A DNA stretch of 64,000 nt from Aphanomyces cochlioides (lineage: Eukaryota > Oomycota > Saprolegniomycetes > Saprolegniales > Verrucalvaceae): contig JAHQRK010000030.1 of assembly GCA_019828595.1 (NCBI GenBank), positions 62,001-126,000 of the forward strand. The letters run 5' to 3'. Shown here one piece after another: positions 41,233-49,967 of the stretch. Numbering within the stretch: position 1 is the stretch's first letter; the number at the start of each line of letters is the position of its first letter. The notes under the pieces are model-generated. The model saw only the letters and a list, made by a program, of their open reading frames with translations. It had not been told where the DNA came from and ran no database searches. A program made the translations under genes and the position numbers.

Positions 41233-42447
41233 ATGGAAGCTTCAACGATTTTCACTGCCGATAGCGTACTCCCCGCGCAGACGTCGAGACCCATAACTAC
41301 ACGAGGTGTGGGGAGCTCGATGTCTCCAGGGATTACTCTTGAGGGAGTGGATGGAGTTGAGATTTCTGTACCTATGACGCAATCATCCGACACTCGTCCT
41401 TCAAGTCCAGTTACAACTGAAGAACACCAATTTACTCCTGATATGTCCATTTTGAACTCGAGCACCCGCGAATTTGACCCCTTGGGCAATGACAATGGAT
41501 CTCCGCTACCATCCCTCATGGATCTATTGGACGATGTTTCTGTTCCAGCCAGGCCACAAACGAATGCGACAACGGCTGATGCCCCAACCAACCGCCCACG
41601 CACTCTGCGAATTCCAACCGACGATGATGACATCGATGAAGTGTTGTTTATCGATGACCACCGCGAAGTGGCATCAATGCGAAATCGAATTTCAACTATT
41701 CAATACCAAGTCAACTGGAAGTTTCAACGCCCGGATGGACTCGACAAAGACTGGTTCGACGAAAAAGACCTCAGCGGGTGTCAAGAAGCCGTGGCGATGT
41801 ACCAACGATGGCGACAAGCTGGAGCCCACTTCCTCACGAACACTGGTCTCGCCCCAACGCTTGCTGAATTTCGAGCGATGGATCCTCTGTGGCTAGAAAT
41901 TGGCAACAACAGTGACAAATCTTGTCTTGCGGCTGCAATCCGAATCGTTGCTACCAATTTGAATGTCTCCAATTTTGAGCTCAGCGAAGAAGTCATTTCG
42001 GGTTTCAAAGAGGCCCATGGAGTTCCTCAAGACGCGGGCATTCCCCCTTCCAAGATGCATGATTTTCTCAAGCTGGCATACACACATGGATTCCACTACA
42101 ACGACGCCATATTCTCCCGTCAACTGCTCAAGCAATCGGTGGGTGATCCAATTCGTGATATCTGTAGAGCGATATTGGATGAGCCTGACGGAGAATTCTT
42201 GGTTGTTTCTGTCACTGATTCAACATCCCATTGCTGGGTCCTCGCCAAGCGATACAAGCGCTGCATAGACCGAAGTCTATGTATGATCCAAGACAATGAA
42301 AATGTATACCCCCTGGGTCAGATGCCAAGAGTCAGTTTTATCCGACATATTCGCCGTGTTAGCTTACAAACACCGAAGAAATCGAAGTCCCAACGTCGAA
42401 GCGAATCAAGAAAACGAAAAGCCAAATTGATTTCCAATTCAGCCTAG
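41233..42447 (+). CDS. Family C ORF3: chromodomain-like module plus putative papain-like cysteine peptidase (404 aa)
   Basis: The ATG at 41233 is the first in a frame open from 41050. Residues 1-130 are Ser/Thr/Pro-rich. Residues about 135-194 resemble a chromodomain: VLFIDDHR, then YQVNWKF, then DWFDEKDL and a C-terminal helix. The central Trp of the methyl-lysine cage is present; the usual N-terminal aromatic is not evident. Residues about 225-375 look like a papain-fold peptidase with Cys231 (SDKSCLAAAI), His333 (TSHCW) and Asp354 (IQDNE), spaced as in OTU/C39-type enzymes. The tail (about 380-400) is basic and NLS-like. Possible roles are chromatin tethering of the integration complex and protein or ubiquitin processing; both are inferred. 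Truncated copies occur in C1 and C3. Confidence 0.75.
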   Translation: MEASTIFTADSVLPAQTSRPITTRGVGSSMSPGITLEGVDGVEISVPMTQSSDTRPSSPVTTEEHQFTPDMSILNSSTREFDPLGNDNGSPLPSLMDLLDDVSVPARPQTNATTADAPTNRPRTLRIPTDDDDIDEVLFIDDHREVASMRNRISTIQYQVNWKFQRPDGLDKDWFDEKDLSGCQEAVAMYQRWRQAGAHFLTNTGLAPTLAEFRAMDPLWLEIGNNSDKSCLAAAIRIVATNLNVSNFELSEEVISGFKEAHGVPQDAGIPPSKMHDFLKLAYTHGFHYNDAIFSRQLLKQSVGDPIRDICRAILDEPDGEFLVVSVTDSTSHCWVLAKRYKRCIDRSLCMIQDNENVYPLGQMPRVSFIRHIRRVSLQTPKKSKSQRRSESRKRKAKLISNSA

Positions 42448-42525
42448 CAGTTGGAAATGGGATGAGCCTTCGGGCAATATTAGTTTGTAGTTTACATTAA
42501 CTACAAATAGACTCCCCATTGACAT
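42448..42525 (+). other. Family C 3' tail with terminal stem-loop
   Basis: The 78 nt after ORF3 contain a perfect 9-bp stem TTTGTAGTT/AACTACAAA with a six-base loop (42484-42507). It is conserved in C1 (8568-8591) and C3 (52989-53012). It is a likely recognition structure for the element's reverse transcriptase, as 3' structures are in other LINEs without poly(A). Confidence 0.7.
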
Positions 42526-42539
42526 TGAGCTACATCCCC
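42526..42539. repeat. 14-bp target-site duplication closing C2
   Basis: TGAGCTACATCCCC, tRNA-Ala nt 1-14 reversed, followed by the unit 6 spacer. Confidence 0.92.
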
Positions 42540-43225
42540 TTTTTACTGTTCTTTTGTGTCTGTGCATCAAGTCCGCCAAATCGTCCACTTTCTTGTTCTT
42601 GTCTGTACAAGGATAGATTGTGACGACCCTTTTGCAACCAGGCATTCGTCGTGTCTACGGGATACTTGTATGCCAAAATGTCCCGTGGAGACTGTCGATT
42701 TCTTGTCGGCTTGTTGGAGAACTCGTTGGTGTGGATGAAGCTGTTGCAAACCCGTTTTTTGACAGTACGTCGATTTCTGGTCGTCTTTTTTTGGTATCTG
42801 AGGGTGTGAATCGATAGAGCTTTTCAAAAGCAAGAGTTTGCAAGTAGTTTGAGGTCAATCGGAGCAATATTGCAAAAGTTATGAGCAAAAAACGATTTCG
42901 ACCGATGGGACACGAACCGTTCACACCAAAAAGTGTCAAGCGATTGACAACAAAAGAGATGTTTTCTATCCTTCTTTATCCATGTGACGCGACCACAAAC
43001 ACCATTCAAAGTGCTGTACACATTCTGGTTCAACCATTTCATTGCACATCGACCAAGTGATTCCAAGAAATATACTGTTCAAAGTCTAACTGTTATATTT
43101 TCCATTGTGGACAGTGTATACTTGTCAAGTTGAATACAGATAATGTTGGAAAAGAAGTGTCCTACAGAGGTGAAAAGGAGATCGCGTGAAAGAGTAGTGT
43201 CCTGAATAGAAAGAAGCTAAAAAGA
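42540..43225. repeat. Host array spacer, unit 6
   Basis: 686 bp, matching the unit 1 spacer closely. Confidence 0.85.
43219..43223 (-). terminator. Pol III T5 terminator, unit 6
   Basis: TTTTT on the minus strand after tRNA-His. Confidence 0.8.
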
Positions 43226-43297
43226 TGCGCCTGCCGGGAGTCGAACCCGGGATGTCACGGCCACAACGTGAAGTACTGACCACTATACTACAGACGC
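43226..43297 (-). tRNA. tRNA-His(GUG), unit 6
   Basis: Identical 72-nt cloverleaf with anticodon GTG and intact promoter boxes. Confidence 0.95.
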
Positions 43298-43298
43298 C

Positions 43299-43344
43299 TG
43301 GAGAAGCAGGGTATCGATCCCTGTACCTCCCGCATGCTAAGCGG
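43299..43344 (-). pseudogene. tRNA-Ala(AGC) 3' fragment, nt 28-73, unit 6
   Basis: As in unit 1, with the anticodon-arm duplication at 43329-43344. Confidence 0.92.
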
Positions 43345-45781
43345 TTAACTGAGTATATTAAAGAATTAATATGGCCCAAAAGGGCCGCAAACTAGACTTT
43401 CGATTTTGGCTTCATAGGTCGCATAATAAATATGTGTTGCGAAATGTGACCTTGGAAGGTTCTTGTGGAAAATCGTCCAGTGTTGCTTAACCGAAATAGA
43501 CTTGGGTGTGGGGTAATTTGGAGGAACCATGGCAGAAAGAAAATGTTGCATGGCGATTCAGGCTGTGAAAAAATTCAAGAGTATAGAGAAGAGCCATACA
43601 AGCAACTTTCTTTTCATGACCATCTTGATCCGAGTTGGTGGTGGCGAGATACGAGGCAATTTCGGGTTGACTGTGGAGGACTTGAAAATTTGTATACAAA
43701 AGTCTTGATAAAAATTCCAAGTGGAGGTAGGCAGTGAAAAAGGCCAAGTAAATAAAAGCTTGAGTTGGGGTCGATCCATGAATAAATAAATCGACAGGAG
43801 AGGAAGGCCAAAAATTGACAAAAGGGTCGAAACAGAGTAAAATCAGGCCCAAGGAAAATAAATTGGCAAGAGGTAGGAGCCCAAAAAATCCAAAAAGGTC
43901 GTGGCCAATTTAATTCGACCTCAGGAGGCCGAATTAAATCGCTGGAACCATGGGAAAAGCTGGGTTTGAGAGAAAAGACCATCCAAAATAAAATGTTCTT
44001 GGACGATTTGACCAGCCAAAAAAATCAACGAGGTCGGTCGTTCCATGACAAGCAAAGTTGATTTCAGGAGCGTCTTCATCGGAGTTGATGGTGGCGAGAT
44101 AGAGGGAAAATCCCTTGTGGGTTGGGCTTTTGGGGTAAACCTCCCAAAAATAATAAAAAAGGGTAAAATATTTGGGAGGAGCCATTTTGACATGCGCCAT
44201 GGGCGGATAGGTCTCGAGCGCGAGCATCGTCGGAGCTGGATTTCGAACGGCGCCGCGGTGCATGGAGCCACTTGGCAGAATCGTAGCGACGATACGTACG
44301 AAGGATAGCGCACCATTAGAATCGCCATAGGTAGTGTGTAGCGGGAGAGCGCTAGCCAAAACCAGTGTTTTTTCCAATCGGGCGTCTCGGCGGCCAAATT
44401 TGAAGGAGTCATAACTTCCGAACGGCTATGAGATAGATAGCCATACTTGGTGTCCTCCATCAATGGAGGCTAGCGGTGGATGCACCATATTAATCGGTGC
44501 ATATAGAGTCGTGTAGCTGAAATGAGCTACGATGGTCGTTTTGGAGCCTTATCGGCTCAAAATGGTTTGGAATCGGAAGTTGGGTTCCTGTGCTGCTATC
44601 ATGGTGCTTGATAGCTCAAATCCATCGCGAGGACATTCTCGAGCCTCTCCAACTCTAAGTTGGGCGATCGGAGTTGATTTGCGTTCAGGAGCCATTCCGA
44701 TGAGTTTTAGCCATTTCACCAAAAGTTGTCGGGGCGACGGCAAGTAGGTTCCAGGGCTTCAATCATCGCTCTTGATGGCTTAAAACACTCGTCTAGCCAT
44801 GATAGGATGGAAAAGAGTCATAGCCGGTCGATTGGAAATGATTTGCGACCTGTAGCCGACTTAAGGTTTTGTAGCCGGTGGATAGGGGCGGTTGACATTT
44901 TGGATTGAGGATTGCGAGCAAACCAGGATGTTTCAGGGCGTTCTAACGCTTTGGCTAGTCGTAATAAGTGGTGGAGCCACCCACTAGACCCCTAGATGTC
45001 ACTCGGTGACCGTAGGGAAAGCGTTCGAGTTGTCCTGGTGTTTCACCGGTTTGGGTGACAGTCCAAAATGGGTTCGTGGTTTTGAACCATAGATCTGCAA
45101 TATGTGCTAGTTGGTGTCGGCATAGAGCTCGATTCAACTGAGATAACAAGCCACTAAACGTAGAAATCCACGCAGTAGGTCGAGAGAAATTTCACTTTTG
45201 GTGACGGGTTGAAACCGGTTCAAAATGGGTGTCACCGGGTCGAATTTCCTTTCGAATTTTGTTTCGCGAGTTTGGCGAGGTTTGAGCACTCGCAAACTGG
45301 CACATCTTGAGGAGGAGACATGGGAGAATCTTTTAGGCACCGTGGCGCAATTTTCCCGAACAAAAAGTGTGCACTCGATTTTGAGATTTCGCCCCCAGGG
45401 GGAGACGTCGTAACAATTTTCAAAGTGTTGTTGTGAGAGAACCACTGCACTTTTTTGCAATCTAACGCTTGCGTTTGTCTGCTTGGGATGTCTAGCAACC
45501 CTGAAGACCATTAGAATGTCTGAAATGATCGTCAGGGCAATGCCAGGGTTGTCGATAGTTTTGCCATTTTGGGTGAACGGATAAAGTCAAGTCGATTTTG
45601 TGAACGACTCGGCATGAGATAAAGTTACTTGGTGTGTCCATAGAGCTCTGTTAGCTGGGGCTAACGAGCCATCAAACGCATGAAAAGGCCAAGTGGGTCG
45701 CGAGAAAATCCACTTTGAGTTTTCCCATTGGTTTGGGTGACTTAGGTGAATTTCTTCAAAGGTTGCAATATAACATGCCTT
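43345..45781 (-). other. Family A 3' untranslated region (copy A6)
   Basis: Same organisation as in A1: terminal ATATTAA/TTAATAT and GGCCC/GGGCC hairpins next to the 3' end and a long run of short hairpins further in. No gene is supported. Confidence 0.7.
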
Positions 45782-48700
45782 TTAAGGTTCCAAGGTCTCG
45801 TTTTGAGATTGTGGTAAGATTTGGGCAGAGAACCACTCATTCTGGTGCAAACTATGAAGCACCGATGTCAAGGAAGCCTTCGTGGAGTCGTCCAAGGAGG
45901 CTCGATTGACTTGGTACAGATGCCGCTTTATAATGTGTCCTGCTAAGCTGGATATCGTCATAGGTGTTTTGTTAGGTAAATCTGGACGGTAAATCCGGTC
46001 GCACCGAGTTTTCCATATTGTATACCAAATACAAGATAAAAAAATTGGCCACAGCAAATTAAATCCAGCTTGGAGGTCTTTGTCTTGGAGTGCTATAGGA
46101 GAGAAGAATATTTTTTCCATGGTAGTTGGCCAAGTAAAGTTAAGGGATCTGGCCATGGATTTAAATGGACTCCAACATGCTCGAGTATATGGACAGTCCA
46201 AGGTGAAATGTTTATACGTCTCCACTTCATGACAGAAAATACAAGTGTTCGGGATATCGTCCGAGTACTTGAATTTGTATCGGAGAGGTAAGGCTCGTAT
46301 AAGCAGTCGATATATGAAAGCACTATACGTTGGCAGAATAAATTTGGGCTGCCTGTAGAATGCGACCACTTTAATATTTTCCTTGTGGGCATAAAAATCC
46401 GAGGGTACCAATAAATGCGCTGTGGGTAAAACCTCCTGAGCTGATTTGGGTTTAAATTCATGAGTTAAATCATCCAAGGTGGCATCAATAAAGGGTAAAA
46501 AGCCATCTTTAAAATTTCCAGCCCAAGTAATTTCGGTAGCCGTTTGCCGATAAGGTGTAGGCTGACGAAAATTAATTTCTGTGTCCTCGGGTGGAGATGG
46601 AAGGATAGACTTAAGTCTTCCGTGTAGAGCATACCACCATTTATGATCGGGAGTGGCTAAATGGCGTCTTGAGCATTGAGATTTAATCCAATCTAACAGG
46701 ATTTTCCGATCCATAAGATTGCCATTTTCATCGAGTAGGTGGCGAACATGGGTAAAATTTAATTTTGCCAGTGATACAGCATAATCATAAGTCTTTGGAT
46801 AGCAGTGTTCAAAGACAGTTTTCTCCAAGGGTAAGAATTGATTGTGCCAAAGTGGAAAATTTCCATCGACTTGAACTGTGGGAAATTTAAGTGGGGTTGG
46901 AGATAAGGATAACCATAGTCGAGTAAATGCTGACCAGAGAGGTGGAACCTTATCTTGGTGGGATATGGCTTTGTACATACTAGAGTGTGGACTCATGAAA
47001 AGGAGATCATAAAAATTTCCCCATGGACTGAAGGCTCTGGAGAGTAAATATTCTCCAATGGATAGCCATGCTGGCAATTTCGTTTGACCATACGAGTTGT
47101 GAGGTGGTGCTAGGAGTAGCTTGAAGCATTTAAAGGTCATGACCCGGTGTAGTTTTGACCACCAGTGGGTAGACGATTTAAATCCGAGACCACCTTGTGC
47201 TTTTGGAAGGAAAATAATGTCCGAGTTGAATTGATGCAAATAACGTTGAGTCGAATATGGATCAATTGTATCGCCGTGAATAAATTGCTTGGCGACCTTG
47301 TCGAATAGTTTGGCATATTCTTTGTCGATCGGAATAAATTGGAGTTGATACCAGAGCACAGGAAAACAAATTGACCTTAGGATTGTCACTTTTCCGGGTA
47401 GGGTTCGTGCTCGATAAGACCATAGTTGTGTTCTTGAGACCAATTTCTCCAATAGCGAATTTAAACGTGTTGTGGCTGTGATGTTGGGAGAAATTAAAAG
47501 GCCCAACGATTTAGCAGGTTTGTCATCAGTAATAGCCAAAGGTGCCAGGTCTGGAGGTAAATTGGCATGGGTTAATAATTCTGTCTTGGAGAGATTTAAC
47601 TTGAAACCAGAGATATCACAGAATTTTTTGACGATGTCGAGTTGGAGTTGCAACGTCGATGTATTTTTGGAGTACAATTGGGAGTCGTCTGCATAATAGC
47701 TCCCGGTGTGAGTGTGATGACCAATTCGTATGCCCAAATCTTTTCTCTTGCGTATGGCTAAACACATAGGTTCTAGCGCCAAGACAAATAAAAGAGGTGA
47801 TAATGGGTCGCCTTGTAAAACACCACGTTGGATCTTAAATGGGTTGGATAAATGTCCATTGACAATAATTCGTCCACGACGATTTGAATAAAGCACTTTG
47901 ACCATGTTGAGAAAGGACGGTGGAAAATTAAATTCCTTCAGGGTTGCCAATAAATAGGAATGGTTGACCCTATCAAAGGCTTTTTCAAAGTCCAAGAGGG
48001 CCACAATAGACTCGGAGGAATAAAACTTCATAAAGTGATTCAGGTCTTCCAAGCGCAGTAAATTGGTTTGGATTGATCGACCACGAATAAAACCTGTTTG
48101 ATCCGGGTGGACTATCGACTGAATGATTCTCTGCATTCGTTCTGCAAGGACCATTGTGAGGATTTTCACGTCGATATTGACCAAGCTGATGGGACGGTAA
48201 TTTTTTGGGAGTAGTTTGTCGTCCTTTTTGTACAGCAGTACAATTAAACTTGTCAATTGGGAGGGTGCCAAGTTGGAGTGAGAGTTGATTTGGTAATAGT
48301 ATAGCATTTCCAAAGCCAGGGACCATTCATGGGGAAACATTTTCAAAATTTCGTAGGGCAGTGAATTTGGCCCAGGAGTTGAATTCCGTTTGGAGTGTTT
48401 AATGGCAAAATAAAATTCGTTTGCCGTGAGAGGAGCCCCAATAAATCTCTTGTCGTCGATATTGAGTCGGCGAGATATCAGAGTTTTTAAATACTTGGCC
48501 ATTCTTTCCTTGTCAACTGCCTCATGGTCGCCATACAGGTCAGAATAAAACTCGTGGAGTGTCGAGGAAATTGATTGTTGATCAGAAGCAATATTTCCAT
48601 TGGACATTTTGAGTGCCTTGAAGGGAGATTTTTGTAAAGGGATTGTGCGAGGTGGCTTCAGGTGAAATTTGGTACACCTTTCCGCTTTCTCGAGATGAGT

Positions 48701-49867
48701 TTGCATAGCAGTATCTTCCCGTAGGACTTTTTTCCTGTCATGATATTCATGTATGGCAGCTTGAATTGTTTTGATACGTGCCATCAAGGACGCACATGGG
48801 GCGTTTTGGTAATCCCGAATCAATAAAGCCAAATCCATAGATAATTTCTTGAGAGGCCTTTGTTGATTTTCGACCAACTCGTCGTGTAGGTATTTTAATT
48901 GATTTCGCATGTTGGTGATCATGGTGTCGAAATGTAGACCAACATTTGAGTTTAATTGGGTCTTGGTAAGGAAGGTTTCAAGTTGACGAGAGATAATTAA
49001 TTTGGCCTTGTCATTGTTGAGAACCCATTGTGGTGTTTTCCATGGACCAGGTCCCATTGATACTGATGGACGTTTGGTCAATAATTTGCAGGGAGTGTGG
49101 TCAGCATGAGGAATTGGTTCCAGGTGACGAAATTTCAGATGACGTAGGGATGCCATAGCAGATGAGATGAAAATATAGTCAAGCCGATTGACAAATTTTG
49201 GACTTGTGAAAGCACGTTTCAGTGGATTTTGTTGACGGAAAATGTCAACGAGGTGTAAATCTTGTAGCCATAGGTTGAGTTCATATGAGCCATGGGTCGC
49301 ATGAGTCGAAGGACGGCATGAATCTAATGTTGGGGAGAAAATAACGTTAAAGTCGCCACCAACAATATGAAAAGCTTCGGGTGGAAAATCGCGAGGCAGA
49401 TCATTAAAAAAATCCACACGGTCGTGATAGTCGTACGGAGCATAGATGTTGTGAATAAAAACCGGGATATTGTCCAGAGTGGCCGATATAAGTAAATAAC
49501 GACCACGGAGGAGAGGTTTGTCCCAAGAGTGGTTTAAATTGGTGCAATTGTCCAGAGGGCAGTCAGGATGAATAAATGTAGCAAGGCCTCCAGTAGGATG
49601 AGAGGTATGGCTGATGGAATAAATTGGCTCCTCGTAGAAGAAAGTGCCTTGTTGGTTGGTATGTTTTTTCCAGTAGAAATTGATTTTGCCATGGTCGCTG
49701 GGGTAAGGCAGTCGAGTTTCTTGGATAAGTGAGATAGAGTTTTTGAGGAGAAAGTTCTTGAGAAGGTGGTGGAAAGAGTTGGAGAGACCATTTGTGTTGA
49801 GAGAAAACAAGCTAATATCCCAGTCGATAATGGCTTGTGGTAGCGCGTTAATTGTGGTCACGGTCAT
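45782..49867 (-). CDS. Family A ORF2: APE endonuclease, reverse transcriptase, zinc knuckle (1361 aa, intact)
   Basis: The ATG at 49867 lies 100 nt after the ORF1 stop. Catalytic residues are as described for the A4 copy: Glu50, GDFN at 171-174, Asp256-His257 in the endonuclease; YADD at 725-728 (plus 47684-47698 covers YYADD); zinc knuckle CIFCHEVETYKHFTLDC at about 1209-1225. No RNase H domain is seen. With target duplications of nt 28-43, the expected reaction is nicking of the tRNA antisense strand between nt 27 and 28, cDNA priming there, then a second cut on the sense strand after nt 43. Confidence 0.94.
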   Translation of the reverse strand: MTVTTINALPQAIIDWDISLFSLNTNGLSNSFHHLLKNFLLKNSISLIQETRLPYPSDHGKINFYWKKHTNQQGTFFYEEPIYSISHTSHPTGGLATFIHPDCPLDNCTNLNHSWDKPLLRGRYLLISATLDNIPVFIHNIYAPYDYHDRVDFFNDLPRDFPPEAFHIVGGDFNVIFSPTLDSCRPSTHATHGSYELNLWLQDLHLVDIFRQQNPLKRAFTSPKFVNRLDYIFISSAMASLRHLKFRHLEPIPHADHTPCKLLTKRPSVSMGPGPWKTPQWVLNNDKAKLIISRQLETFLTKTQLNSNVGLHFDTMITNMRNQLKYLHDELVENQQRPLKKLSMDLALLIRDYQNAPCASLMARIKTIQAAIHEYHDRKKVLREDTAMQTHLEKAERCTKFHLKPPRTIPLQKSPFKALKMSNGNIASDQQSISSTLHEFYSDLYGDHEAVDKERMAKYLKTLISRRLNIDDKRFIGAPLTANEFYFAIKHSKRNSTPGPNSLPYEILKMFPHEWSLALEMLYYYQINSHSNLAPSQLTSLIVLLYKKDDKLLPKNYRPISLVNIDVKILTMVLAERMQRIIQSIVHPDQTGFIRGRSIQTNLLRLEDLNHFMKFYSSESIVALLDFEKAFDRVNHSYLLATLKEFNFPPSFLNMVKVLYSNRRGRIIVNGHLSNPFKIQRGVLQGDPLSPLLFVLALEPMCLAIRKRKDLGIRIGHHTHTGSYYADDSQLYSKNTSTLQLQLDIVKKFCDISGFKLNLSKTELLTHANLPPDLAPLAITDDKPAKSLGLLISPNITATTRLNSLLEKLVSRTQLWSYRARTLPGKVTILRSICFPVLWYQLQFIPIDKEYAKLFDKVAKQFIHGDTIDPYSTQRYLHQFNSDIIFLPKAQGGLGFKSSTHWWSKLHRVMTFKCFKLLLAPPHNSYGQTKLPAWLSIGEYLLSRAFSPWGNFYDLLFMSPHSSMYKAISHQDKVPPLWSAFTRLWLSLSPTPLKFPTVQVDGNFPLWHNQFLPLEKTVFEHCYPKTYDYAVSLAKLNFTHVRHLLDENGNLMDRKILLDWIKSQCSRRHLATPDHKWWYALHGRLKSILPSPPEDTEINFRQPTPYRQTATEITWAGNFKDGFLPFIDATLDDLTHEFKPKSAQEVLPTAHLLVPSDFYAHKENIKVVAFYRQPKFILPTYSAFIYRLLIRALPLRYKFKYSDDIPNTCIFCHEVETYKHFTLDCPYTRACWSPFKSMARSLNFTWPTTMEKIFFSPIALQDKDLQAGFNLLWPIFLSCIWYTIWKTRCDRIYRPDLPNKTPMTISSLAGHIIKRHLYQVNRASLDDSTKASLTSVLHSLHQNEWFSAQILPQSQNETLEP

Positions 49868-49967
49868 GATTAATATTTGGGTTTTGATTTTTTGACTTCA
49901 AGTCGTTGTGTTGGTTTGGGTCGGGGTGTGGTGATTGTGGTTTTAATTGATTTTGTGTGTTGGCGAG

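Larger units (their letters stand above)
34395..42525 (+). mobile_element. Family C non-LTR retrotransposon copy C2, full length (8.1 kb), three ORFs
   Basis: It is flanked by TGAGCTACATCCCC at 34381-34394 (inside the tRNA fragment) and 42526-42539. Order: 53-nt leader, ORF1, ORF2 (two frameshifts), ORF3 (chromodomain-peptidase), and a 78-nt 3' tail with a hairpin. There is no poly(A) tail. A third ORF downstream of the reverse transcriptase is unusual for a LINE. The two ORF2 frameshifts suggest that this copy is no longer autonomous. Confidence 0.92.
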
